Origin: Geofilum rubicundum JCM 15548
GTDB lineage: Bacteria > Bacteroidota > Bacteroidia > Bacteroidales > Marinilabiliaceae
Reading direction: 5' to 3'
DNA: 44,452 nucleotides
Assembly: GCF_000974365.1 (NCBI RefSeq)
Contig: NZ_BAZW01000034.1
Span: 1-44,452 of the forward strand
Under the pieces are notes generated by a model. That model worked only from the letters and a program-made list of their open reading frames with translations, searched no databases and was not told where the DNA came from. The position numbers and the translations under genes are program-made. The stretch's first letter is position 1, and every line of letters begins with the position of its first letter. Positions 27,765 to 36,143 of this stretch are shown one piece after another.

Positions 27765-28948
27765 TATTCAGTTAGTTTGAAATATTCCATATAGGCCTTC
27801 ATGTCTTTGTCGCCACGTCCCGAAACGGTCACGACCACCTGGTCGCCTGGTTTAAAATTCATTTTGGGTAACACCGCCAGGGCATGCGCCGATTCCAGGG
27901 CGGGTATAATGCCTTCCAATCTGGTTAGTTCTAAGGCGGCTTGCAACGATTCTTCGTCGGTCACCGGCATATAGGTGGCCCTGCCACTGTCTTTTAAATG
28001 GGCGTGCAGGGGACCAATACCCGGATAGTCCAGTCCCGCTGAAATGGAATAGGGCTCCGTGATCTGCCCGTCTTCGTTTTGCATCAGGTAGGTCATGCTG
28101 CCATGAATGATCCCAATATCTCCGCAGGCCATAGAAGCAGCTGTCTCTCCCGAGTCAACCCCCAGTCCGGCCGCCTCCGTGCCAATCAGCCGGACGGACG
28201 CATCTTCCAAAAAGTGGTAGAAACTGCCTGCTGCGTTGGAGCCGCCACCTACACAGGCAATGACATAGTCGGGCAGTTCTGTCCCGACTTTCTGCTTAAG
28301 CTGCTGCTTGATTTCCAGACTGATAATGGCCTGTAAGCGCGCCACCATATCGGGGTAGGGATGTGGACCCACCACTGAGCCTATCAGGTAAAAGGTGTCG
28401 GTAGGATTGGCAATCCAGTCGCGCAGGGCTTCGTTGGTCGCATCCTTGAGGGTACGGTTGCCCGATAGGGCCGGACGTACTTCTGCCCCCAGCATGCGCA
28501 TGCGTGCCACATTGGGCGCCTGGCGTTCCATGTCGGTCTGCCCCATGTATACGATGCACTGCAGGCCCATGAGGGCGCATACGGTGGCCGTGGCCACACC
28601 ATGCTGTCCGGCCCCGGTTTCAGCAATGATCCGCTGCCGGCCCATCTTTTTGGCCAGCAGTATCTGTCCAATGGTATTGTTAAGTTTGTGGCTGCCGGTA
28701 TGGTTGAGGTCCTCACGCTTGAGCCAGATGTTGGTGTTGTACTTGTCCGACAAGCGCTGAGCCTTAAACAAGGGCGAAGGACGCCCGGCATAGTCGTTCA
28801 ACAGCAGGTGATACTCTTTCTGAAAGGTTTCGGATTCAAGTATCTCCAGATAATTCTTTTTAAGTTCCTCTATGTTGGGGATGAGCATTTCCGGAATGTA
28901 GGCCCCGCCATATTGACCGTAAAATCCTTTTTCGTTGGGATGAAACAT
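27764..28948 (-). CDS. trpB: Tryptophan synthase beta subunit
   Basis: PLP enzyme condensing indole with serine to tryptophan. 394 residues. PLP Lys88 lies in HTGSHKLNN, the phosphate-binding GGGSNAAG at about 230-237, and the TrpB1 signature [11 protein letters not shown] at about 109-119. Overlaps trpA by one base; 34 bases separate it from trpF. The local sequence is more GC-rich than its neighbours, so long open frames appear on other frames here. Confidence 0.98.
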   Translation of the reverse strand: MFHPNEKGFYGQYGGAYIPEMLIPNIEELKKNYLEILESETFQKEYHLLLNDYAGRPSPLFKAQRLSDKYNTNIWLKREDLNHTGSHKLNNTIGQILLAKKMGRQRIIAETGAGQHGVATATVCALMGLQCIVYMGQTDMERQAPNVARMRMLGAEVRPALSGNRTLKDATNEALRDWIANPTDTFYLIGSVVGPHPYPDMVARLQAIISLEIKQQLKQKVGTELPDYVIACVGGGSNAAGSFYHFLEDASVRLIGTEAAGLGVDSGETAASMACGDIGIIHGSMTYLMQNEDGQITEPYSISAGLDYPGIGPLHAHLKDSGRATYMPVTDEESLQAALELTRLEGIIPALESAHALAVLPKMNFKPGDQVVVTVSGRGDKDMKAYMEYFKLTE

Positions 28949-28982
28949 GGGTGTGATATATTTGGTTTATTTTATATTTAGT

Positions 28983-29612
28983 TTATTTGGGAAGCTCTAA
29001 TTGTTCTATAAACGTTTGAATGGCCCCGATGTTCTTAAGTCCGGGTTCCCGTTCAAAGCGGCTGTTGATATCGATGCCCATGGGCTGAATGGTTGATAGG
29101 TTTTTAAGGGTTTTCGCGTCATCCGGACCAATGCCCCCGCTTAAAAAATAGGGGCAGGTGCCTTGGTAAGCCTCCAACAGTTGCCAACTGAATTTCTGAC
29201 CGGTTCCGCCATGTGCCGAGGAGGGGGTGTCAAACAGAAAAAAATCGCAGGCACCTTCATATGGGGAAGTGGCCGCCATATCGTTTTCATTTTTCAGGTG
29301 AAAAGCTTTGAGCACGATATAGCCCAAGTCTTTGAGGTCCTGGCACAAGGTCGGCGACTCCTGTCCGTGCAGCTGAATGGCATCGAGTTGATACAAATCG
29401 GCCATGGCTAGAATTTCTTCTTGGGTGGCATTGACAAATACGCCGGTCTTTTTAATGGGCTTTGGAATATCTGAAACAACAGCCGGGGGTAATAGGCCAT
29501 GCACGTAACGGGGCGATTTTTTATAGAAAATGAATCCCATAAAGTCCGGCTTCAACGGACTTAGCAGAGCTATATTGGCTGCATATTTCATGCCGCAAAC
29601 TTTTATCAGCAT
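28983..29612 (-). CDS. trpF: Phosphoribosylanthranilate isomerase
   Basis: Converts phosphoribosylanthranilate to CdRP in the trp pathway. 209 residues, (beta/alpha)8 barrel. Catalytic Cys6 (IKVCGMKY) and Asp128 (FLFDTPSS) are in place; LSGGIGPDDA is the phosphate-binding segment. It begins 2 bases after the trpC stop, so it is co-translated rather than fused to TrpC. Confidence 0.97.
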   Translation of the reverse strand: MLIKVCGMKYAANIALLSPLKPDFMGFIFYKKSPRYVHGLLPPAVVSDIPKPIKKTGVFVNATQEEILAMADLYQLDAIQLHGQESPTLCQDLKDLGYIVLKAFHLKNENDMAATSPYEGACDFFLFDTPSSAHGGTGQKFSWQLLEAYQGTCPYFLSGGIGPDDAKTLKNLSTIQPMGIDINSRFEREPGLKNIGAIQTFIEQLELPK

Positions 29613-29614
29613 AT

Positions 29615-30415
29615 TTACAGGGTTGATGTTTTTTCTTTGATTTTTTCACAGAAGGTCTGACAGGCGGCTGCCGGATTTTTTTCCTTCATAAAGTACTCGC
29701 CCATCAAAAATCCCTTAAAACCAGCGCTTCGCAAGTGGAAATAGGCTTCGGCCGAGCCGATGCCGCTTTCGGCAATGGGAACCATATCGCCTGGTAATTG
29801 GGCGGCCAGGCGAATGGATTGCTCCAGATCCACTTCAAAAGTTTTGAGGTTACGGTTGTTGATGCCCACTAACTGTATGTAGCTGTTGAGCAGTTCGAGT
29901 TCTGCTTCGTCGTGAATTTCAAAGAGCACTTCCATCTCCAGTGAATTGGCCAGAGAGGCCAATTCTAAAGCCTGCTGGCGGTTAAGGATGGCGCCAATCA
30001 GCAAAATGGCACTGGCGCCAATGGCTTTGGCTTCGTAAACCTGGTAGGGGTCAATGATGAATTCCTTGCGAATAATGGGCAACTGACACAGGTCGCGCCC
30101 CCTGGTTAAGTCGTTGTTGTGGCCCCCGAAAAAGTCGGTGTCGGTGAGTATGGAAATGCCTGAAACACCGGCTTTGGCATAGCCCGGAATGATGTCGTCA
30201 ACAGTGGCGCCGGCATGGATAGCGCCTTTGGAGGGCGACTGGCGCTTAAACTCGGCAATAATACCGTTGCTCCCTGCACTTAAAATGCTTTCGCGGAAGG
30301 AGGGCACTTTATCGTGGTAGTGCCTGTAGTATTGCAGTTGCTTCAAAGAAACCTTTTCTTTGGCGGCCTCCACCTCTTCTTTTTTTCGGGCCACGATTTT
30401 TTCCAGTATGTTCAT
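29615..30415 (-). CDS. trpC: Indole-3-glycerol phosphate synthase
   Basis: Closes the indole ring, CdRP to indole-3-glycerol phosphate. 266 residues. Key motifs: EFKRQSPSKG (about 54-63, catalytic Lys), IRKEFIIDPYQVYEA (about 121-135), GINNRNLKTFEVD (about 186-198) and AESGIGSAE (about 217-225). It is 2 bases upstream of trpF and 33 bases after trpD. Confidence 0.97.
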   Translation of the reverse strand: MNILEKIVARKKEEVEAAKEKVSLKQLQYYRHYHDKVPSFRESILSAGSNGIIAEFKRQSPSKGAIHAGATVDDIIPGYAKAGVSGISILTDTDFFGGHNNDLTRGRDLCQLPIIRKEFIIDPYQVYEAKAIGASAILLIGAILNRQQALELASLANSLEMEVLFEIHDEAELELLNSYIQLVGINNRNLKTFEVDLEQSIRLAAQLPGDMVPIAESGIGSAEAYFHLRSAGFKGFLMGEYFMKEKNPAAACQTFCEKIKEKTSTL

Positions 30416-30448
30416 GGTTGGTTTTGCTTAATTATTGAATGCTGGTTT

Positions 30449-31447
30449 TTAGTTCTGAGTGGCCAAAAGGGTCTTTAAGGTTTCTTTGGCCTTGCCCGAT
30501 TCAAGTGATTCGCGGGCCATGGACAGGCAGTCTTCCAGACTGTTTTGGGGTTGATTGCTCTGAATGGCAAAGGCGGCATTGGCAATCACGGCATTTTTTT
30601 GCGATGCGGTGCCGCGCCCTTCAATAATATCGGAGAATATTTTGGCCGCTTCCTCTACCTCGTGTCCCCCGGCAATGGACTCCGGTGTGTTGGCGGGTAG
30701 TCCCAACTCTTTGGCGGTCATGAGCTTTTCACCACTCTGGGTGATGACCTTAAAGGGGGCCGTCAGTGAAATCTCATCGTAGCCATCGGTACTGTGAATG
30801 ATGGCAAAGTGTTTATTGTCTTGTTGAAAAAGGTATTGGTAGATACGTGCCAGCTCCAGGTCAAATACGCCCACCAGCTGACTGGTCGGATTGGACGGGT
30901 TAACCAGAGGTCCCAGCATATTAAAAAAGGTCTTGATGCCCAATTCCCGTCGAATGGGAGCGACCGCCTTCATAGCCGGGTGAAACAGGGGGGCGTGTAA
31001 AAAACAAATGCCCGCCTTGTCGAGTTGCTTTCGCAACAGATCGTTGTTGGTGGTGAATTGATAGCCCAGTGATTCCAGCATGTTGGAGGAGCCGCATCCC
31101 GAGCTGACGCCATAGTTACCGTGCTTGGCCACTTTAATGCCGGCACCGGCCACAATAAAGGAGGCCAAAGTGGAAATGTTGAAAGTGTTTTTGCCGTCAC
31201 CTCCGGTTCCGCATAAATCAACCGTGTTGTAACCCGATAGGTCCACCGGCTTTCTCAGTTCCCATAGTCCGTCCCGAAAGCCGGACAGTTCTTCAACGGT
31301 TACGGATCGCATCATAAAGACCGATAGAAATGCGACGACTTCTGATTTGGTGTAAACATCATTGGTGATGTTGACCAATATTTCGCGCGCCTGTTCGCGG
31401 GTCAGGGTTTGATAGTCGAACAGGGTTTTTAGTGTGGGTTGCAGCAT
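30449..31447 (-). CDS. trpD: Anthranilate phosphoribosyltransferase
   Basis: Transfers phosphoribose from PRPP to anthranilate. 332 residues. The PRPP-binding motif GTGGDGKNTFNIST (about 80-93) is intact, as are KHGNYGVSSGCGSSNMLE (about 106-123) and the N-terminal helical anthranilate domain. Stand-alone (not fused to TrpG); 41 bases after trpG. Confidence 0.97.
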   Translation of the reverse strand: MLQPTLKTLFDYQTLTREQAREILVNITNDVYTKSEVVAFLSVFMMRSVTVEELSGFRDGLWELRKPVDLSGYNTVDLCGTGGDGKNTFNISTLASFIVAGAGIKVAKHGNYGVSSGCGSSNMLESLGYQFTTNNDLLRKQLDKAGICFLHAPLFHPAMKAVAPIRRELGIKTFFNMLGPLVNPSNPTSQLVGVFDLELARIYQYLFQQDNKHFAIIHSTDGYDEISLTAPFKVITQSGEKLMTAKELGLPANTPESIAGGHEVEEAAKIFSDIIEGRGTASQKNAVIANAAFAIQSNQPQNSLEDCLSMARESLESGKAKETLKTLLATQN

Positions 31448-31488
31448 ATCTTTGTAGATTAATATTTTATAATGGATGGTTAGAATAA

Positions 31489-32058
31489 TTATCCGTTTAA
31501 CCAGTTTTGAATCATTTTTTTTCCATGCTCTGTTAATATGGATTCCGGGTGGAATTGTACCCCGCGCACGTCATATTCGGTGTGCCGGATGCCCATTATT
31601 TGTGCCTGCTCATCGTAGGCCGTTATTTTCAGACAAGCTGGCAGGTCTTTTTCATTCACCACCCAGGAATGGTAGCGTCCTGCCAAAAAGTTGTCGGGCA
31701 GCCCTTTGAAAAGAATTTCTGATTCATCCTTTACCATTACCGGGGTCGCCACGCCATGATAGACTTTGGAGAGGTTTAGAATGGAGCCGCCAAACACTTC
31801 AGCGATGGCTTGACAGCCCAAGCAAACACCCAGAATGCTGTGTGTGGGGGCCAGTTTTTCAATGAGTGACTTTAAAATGCCTGCTTCACTGGGGATGCCC
31901 GGACCGGGTGAAAGAACTATTTTATCGTAGGCAGCTGCCTGATCCACGGTTATCTGGTCGTTGCGGAAGACTTCTACTTGTATCTCTGTCAGTTCTTCCA
32001 GGTAATGTACCAGATTGTAGGTGAAGGAGTCGTAATTATCGAGGACTAATATTTTCAT
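31489..32058 (-). CDS. trpG: Anthranilate synthase glutamine amidotransferase subunit
   Basis: Supplies ammonia to TrpE. 189 residues, class I amidotransferase: nucleophile Cys79 in GVCLGCQAIAEVFGG, His and Glu of the triad in VQFHPESIL near the C-terminus, and PGPGIPSEAG (about 51-60) at the oxyanion region. A dual role with PabB cannot be excluded from sequence, but position inside the trp operon favours TrpG. The gap to trpE is 87 bases. Confidence 0.96.
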   Translation of the reverse strand: MKILVLDNYDSFTYNLVHYLEELTEIQVEVFRNDQITVDQAAAYDKIVLSPGPGIPSEAGILKSLIEKLAPTHSILGVCLGCQAIAEVFGGSILNLSKVYHGVATPVMVKDESEILFKGLPDNFLAGRYHSWVVNEKDLPACLKITAYDEQAQIMGIRHTEYDVRGVQFHPESILTEHGKKMIQNWLNG

Positions 32059-32145
32059 TTGAGAATAAATTATTTAAGTTTTAGGTCTGTTGTTCGAGTG
32101 GCTTACGCTATCCGTTTTTTTTCTATACAATTTGGATGGTGGGTT

Positions 32146-33560
32146 TTAAAAATCTTTGGCCAGCTCAATGGCCTTTTTTAGGGCGCCCAGTTTGTTGTTG
32201 ACTTCATTCAATTCATTCTCGTCGACCGATTCAGAAACAACGCCTGCACCTGCCTGATAAAACAGGGTGTTGTTTTTACTCAGAAAAGTCCGTATAGCAA
32301 TGGCCTGATTGAAGCTGCCATCCAGTCCGAGCTGTCCGATACAACCCCCATAGTACCCTCTTTGCTGGGGCTCATACTTGTTGATCAGTTCCATGGCCCT
32401 GTATTTGGGCGCACCTGAAAGGGTGCCTGCCGGGAAGGTGTCGCCCATGACCCGAGGCGTGGTCGATTCCGGTTTTAATTGGCCGTTGACCTCCGAAACC
32501 ATGTGCAATACATGGCTGTAATACTGAATCTCCTTATAGGTTTTAACTTTGACCTGGGTGCAGTTGCGTCCTAAGTCGTTTCGGGCCAGATCAACCAACA
32601 TCACGTGCTCTGCATTTTCTTTGGGATCTGCCGCCAATTCCTCCGCCAGTTTTAGGTCTTTCATATCATCCCCTGTTCTTTTGAAGGTGCCCGCTATGGG
32701 ATTGATAGTGGCAACGCCTTATCGACGACTAGCTGACTCTCGGGTGAGGAGCCAAACAGGCGGTAATTCCCGTAGTCAAAGAAAAACAGGTAGGGAGAAG
32801 GGTTGACGTGTCGCAAGGCTCTGTAAACATTAAACTCATCCCCTTTAAAAGGTTGCGCAAACTGGCGGGAAAGAACTATTTGGAAAACATCTCCTCTAAA
32901 GCAGTGCTCTTTGCCTTTATTGACCATTTGCTTGTAATCTTCATTGCTCAGCGATGAGGTTTCTTCGCTGATGGGCGAGAATCTGAAAGAAGGAACCGTT
33001 CTGTTTTTAAGGATGTTGAGGAGGGTGTCTGCCTGACTGTTTTCGCCTTCCATCAGGTGTTCTACCAAATAGAGCTGGTTGGTGAAGTGGTTAAAGGCGA
33101 TGACGGAGCGGTAGAGGTGGTAGCGGACATCGGGAATGGCGTGAGGTGCGTTGGGGTCGATATCCAGTTTCAAATCTTCAAAATACCTGACGGCATCATA
33201 GGTGGTATAACCATACAGTCCGGAAGCCGATACCGGACAGTCGCTTTTTTCGGTCTTTAGCCGGTCAATAAATTGTTGCATGAGATCTACCAGGGGCCGA
33301 CTGGCGGGAAGTTGGGTGGTTTCCAGACTGTTGTCCGGAAAGCGACAGGTCACGGTTTCGTTTTCTACCAAAAAATCGGCCATCGGATCAAAACAGATGT
33401 AGGACAGGGAATTGGTACTTCCGTGGTAATCGGAGCTTTCCAGAAGAATGGTATTGGGGTACAAGTCGCGTAAGGTCAGATAGATGCTGACTGGTGTTAC
33501 CACGTCTCCAATATGGGGTGGTATGCGCTGGCAATGTACTTGAATGGGATATGTTTTCAT
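32146..33560 (-). CDS. trpE: Anthranilate synthase component I (frameshift near 32718)
   Basis: Makes anthranilate from chorismate; first committed Trp step. The N-terminal feedback site motif LLESSDY (about 39-45) implies inhibition by tryptophan. The catalytic domain has VFQIVLSRQF, PSPYLFFFDYG, GDTFPAGTLSGAPK and the terminal GAGVVSESV. The frame breaks after about residue 280: a false stop follows VVDKALPLSIP, while the next frame gives VATINPIAGTFKRTGDD. Restoring one base on the coding strand near 32718 (AAG GGC GTT or similar) makes 471 residues. It is the first structural gene of the operon, about 40 bases after the attenuator terminator. Confidence 0.93.
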
Positions 33561-33600
33561 GGTTGTTATGGTTTATAATATAATGGTTGCTGTTTGGGGT

Positions 33601-33635
33601 AAAACAAAAAAGGCTTGTCGGGAGTCCGACAAGCC
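33601..33635 (-). terminator. trp attenuator terminator
   Basis: Read leftward, GGCTTGTCGG (33635-33626) and CCGACAAGCC (33621-33612) form a perfect 10-base stem with loop ACTC, followed by TTTTTTGTTTT (33611-33601). It lies between the Trp-rich leader peptide and trpE, where a terminator would only make sense as a conditional attenuator. A 9-base complementarity links leader codons 5-8 (33732-33724) to the segment just before the stem (33661-33653), offering an alternative fold. A second possible pairing joins CGGGAG at 33689-33684 to the terminator loop CUCCCG at 33624-33619. Confidence 0.88.
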
Positions 33636-33679
33636 TTTCTTTTATTTTCTGCTTCGCAACAGAACAAAAGAGCATCGCT

Positions 33680-33745
33680 TCATCTCCCGTATGTAAGGAC
33701 TGAAGTGTGCCACCACCAATTGTTGTTGCGAATGATTTGTACCAT
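33680..33745 (-). CDS. trpL: trp operon leader peptide (Trp-Trp-Trp)
   Basis: A 21-residue reading frame, MVQIIRNNNWWWHTSVLTYGR, ending in TGA. Codons 10-12 (33718-33710) are three consecutive TGG, in a gene-free region upstream of trpE and followed by an intrinsic terminator. Three adjacent Trp codons in so short a frame are very unlikely by chance. Low charged tRNA-Trp would stall ribosomes at codons 10-12. The start is about 15 bases after the predicted transcription start, with only a weak purine-rich ribosome site (AGAGAAGAAAC). The frame is seen directly; translation and attenuation are inferred. Confidence 0.85.
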   Translation of the reverse strand: MVQIIRNNNWWWHTSVLTYGR

Positions 33746-33766
33746 GTTTCTTCTCTAATTGTCTTG

Positions 33767-33797
33767 CAATTTTACGTAATGCAATTATAAATTCCAA
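33767..33797 (-). promoter_or_regulatory. trp operon promoter
   Basis: Read leftward: TTG at 33797-33795 (-33), exactly 20 bases, then TAAAATTG at 33774-33767 (-7, one mismatch to TAnnTTTG). The predicted start near 33760 lies about 15 bases before the leader peptide ATG, as expected for an attenuator. Confidence 0.6.
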
Positions 33798-34122
33798 GCG
33801 TTTTTTTAATATTTTTTTTAGGCTGTGTGTTTAAAATTCAGATATACAGCTGTTTGTTGCATTTTTAACGGGTGATAAAAATCAGGTTTTAAAAGGTGCT
33901 TCTATTTTCCTAATGCTATTTATAGTGTCAATAAGAAAACTGCTAAAATTTCCGTCTATGGTAAGAAGGCGCCAAAGACATGGCTTTCAAAGTTTTGAAA
34001 CCAAGAATTTCGAACGAAGTGAGATTCCGATGCCAAAACTTATTTGTTTCGGAATAAAATTTTCGTAAATGACTGTTTCAAAAACGAGAGTAACGCAGTG
34101 TTTGGCGTTTTATTACCCTAGA
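33798..34122. other. Intergenic region between trp promoter and nadC
   Basis: No recognised gene. The left part is A/T-rich. The right part (33958-34068) holds a 36-codon plus-strand frame starting MVRRRQRHGFQSFETKNFER, followed at 34069 by another short frame that runs into the end of nadC. The base composition and the string of frames without a good start context suggest a decayed or dispersed repeat rather than a gene, but no second copy exists in this window. Confidence 0.4.
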
Positions 34123-34965
34123 CTAAATGGCTTTCAGGCTTAGATCTAAACTCTTTATGTGATGCGTTAATGCGCCCACCGAAATGTAATCGACACCGGT
34201 TTCGGCGTAGTCGCGCAAGGTCTCAAGCGTAATGCCTCCCGACGATTCGGTTTCGAAGGCCCCATTAATGGTTTTTAAAGCTTCACGGGTCTCTTCGGGA
34301 CTGAAATTGTCGAGCATGATTCGGTGAATACCCCCCACCCGCATCACTTCCCGGAGTTCATCCATGCTGCGCACTTCTACTTCAATTGGGAGGTTCTTCC
34401 CCAGCTTTTTAAGATAGGCCTGAACGGCCAATATGGCTTTTTCAATCCCTCCGGCAAAATCAATGTGGTTATCCTTTAACATAATCATGTCGTACAAGCC
34501 CATGCGGTGATTGACCCCTCCACCTATGCGTACGGCTTCTTTTTCAAGCATGCGCATCCCGGGTGTGGTCTTGCGGGTGTCCAGAATTTTAGTCGGTAAG
34601 CCCTTCAATCGGTCTGTATATTCCCTGGTGCGCGTGGCAATACCGCTCATTCGTTGCATTACATTCAAAACCAAGCGTTCTGTTTTGAGCAAAGTTCTGG
34701 TTGTACCTTCCACGGTAAAAGCGACATCACCGGGTTGTATGTCGGCCCCATCCTTTATCAACTGTTCTGTTTTAATACCCGGTTCAATTTCTCTGAATAT
34801 GGCTATGGCGACTTCAACACCCGCCAATACGCCGGGTTCTTTGACCAGTAACTGAGCTTTTCCGGTGGCGTTTTCAGGAATGCAGGCCATGGATGAGTGG
34901 TCGCCGTCTCCTATGTCTTCTCTTAATGCGTTTTCAACAAATGTTTTGAGTAAGTCTCTATTCAT
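34123..34965 (-). CDS. nadC: Nicotinate-nucleotide pyrophosphorylase (quinolinate phosphoribosyltransferase)
   Basis: Makes nicotinic acid mononucleotide from quinolinate and PRPP in NAD synthesis. 280 residues from ATG at 34965 (MNRDLLKTF); a TTG four codons upstream is less likely. Motifs: ALREDIGDGDHSS (about 14-26), NVMQRMSGIATRTREY (about 99-114), LDTRKTTPGMRMLEK (about 127-141), HRIMLDNFSPEE (about 211) and GGITLETLRDYAETGVDYISVG at the end (in part). It overlaps the DUF4783 end by 8 bases. Confidence 0.96.
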   Translation of the reverse strand: MNRDLLKTFVENALREDIGDGDHSSMACIPENATGKAQLLVKEPGVLAGVEVAIAIFREIEPGIKTEQLIKDGADIQPGDVAFTVEGTTRTLLKTERLVLNVMQRMSGIATRTREYTDRLKGLPTKILDTRKTTPGMRMLEKEAVRIGGGVNHRMGLYDMIMLKDNHIDFAGGIEKAILAVQAYLKKLGKNLPIEVEVRSMDELREVMRVGGIHRIMLDNFSPEETREALKTINGAFETESSGGITLETLRDYAETGVDYISVGALTHHIKSLDLSLKAI

Positions 34966-35364
34966 CTTGCTTTTCAACTCTTAATTGATGGATGAGTGTT
35001 TCGTGACCATTGTTTTTGGTTAAAAACAAGAGTCGGTATTGGCCTTGGTTATAATTATACCGACCAATGGCAAAGGTAGCATTTTCTCTTTCGCCCTGGT
35101 GAATAATTTGAAAGGAGGTAGGCGGATGCTTGTCAAAAAAATCTTTGATCAGAAATTGGGCCTGTTCTCTGCTGAATACACCCGACTTGTCAGGCAATAC
35201 CAATTCAATTTTGGCATTAAAATAGGCGGCTAAAGCATGGCATCTCCGTTGCGTGTCGCATTGCTTATCGCCTCAGGCAGCTTGCCTTCGTTTTGCGCCA
35301 TGCCTGAGGTGAGCGACATGACCATGAATACACTGCTTAGCAAAATTAATTTAAAGGTCTTCAT
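34958..35364 (-). CDS. DUF4783 protein (frameshift near 35236)
   Basis: Small exported protein, 135 residues after repair. From ATG at 35364 the signal peptide reads TFKLILLSSVFMVMSLTSG then AQNEGKLPEAISNATRNGDA. The frame then stops falsely at ATGCTTTAG. The following frame continues ALAAYFNAKIELVLPDKSGVFS and ends IHQLRVEK, the DUF4783 (NTF2-like) core. One restored base near 35236 joins them. The order rlmH-DUF4783-nadC is common in Bacteroidota. Function unknown; periplasmic location is inferred from the signal peptide. Confidence 0.85.
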
Positions 35365-35542
35365 GACAATAAGGTTTAGTGTCGGTTGTAAAAGTTAAAT
35401 ATCATATGGTTAATTTGTTGAAAATGAACACTTGTGCATGGGTTGACTGGCTTCTTTGCTTATCAATCTACAAAAACTGCACCATTAATTTGGAACGGGT
35501 GGCTTAATTTCGTTTTTTGCAGACTTTAAACATTTATACGAG

Positions 35543-36015
35543 ATGAAGACCTATTTGGTTATGATTGGCCGTACCGATAATGCCTGGCTGAATGCCGGAG
35601 TGGAGGAATATTATAAGCGTATTGCGCGCTATGCGCCATTTGAACCCATTGTCATTCAGGATATCAGGCGGGGAGCGTCTATGCCTGAGAAGGTTTTGAA
35701 AGATAAAGAGGGAGCGTTAATTTTAAAGCAATTATCCGGGGGTGATATTCTGGTTTTGCTAGATGAAAAGGGGCGTCAAATGAGCTCACGGGAATTTTCT
35801 GTTTTTGTCCAAAAACAGATGCTGGCAGGCATTCGGCGGTTGTTTTTTATTATTGGAGGCGCTTATGGATTTTCTGATGCCGTTTATCAACGGGCAGATT
35901 ATCAAATCAGTCTATCCAAAATGACCTATTCCCACCAGATGGTCCGGTTGATTTTTGCGGAACAGCTTTACAGGCCCATTCTATTTTGAACAATGAGCCC
36001 TATCACCACGATTGA
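35543..36015 (+). CDS. rlmH: 23S rRNA pseudouridine1915 N3-methyltransferase RlmH (frameshift near 35974)
   Basis: SPOUT methyltransferase acting on pseudouridine 1915 in helix 69 of 23S rRNA. The body is intact: start MKTYLVMIGRTDNAWL, LLDEKGRQMSSREF (about 73-86), IIGGAYGFS (AdoMet knot, about 103-111) and LSKMTYSHQMVRLIFAEQLYR. The uninterrupted frame ends early at PILF. Restoring one G at about 35974 (AGG GCC CAT) gives AHSILNNEPYHHD and a total of 157 residues, exactly the family length with its conserved YHH-acidic end. The conserved tail contributes to the active site, so the short form would probably be inactive. Confidence 0.93.
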
Positions 36016-36143
36016 TATTTTTAAACGGAGGGGCCAATTCGGTCCATGGATGATCAGGCGTGCTTATTTTCCGTTCGTATTTTAGCACAATTATTGCAAG
36101 GGGATGCCTTAAATTCGATATATTACACTTTTAATATGCTTTA

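Noticed and set aside
28384-28791. 135-codon open frame antisense-frame within trpB
   Set aside because: Same region is a perfectly conserved TrpB in another frame; the long shadow frames follow from local GC richness.
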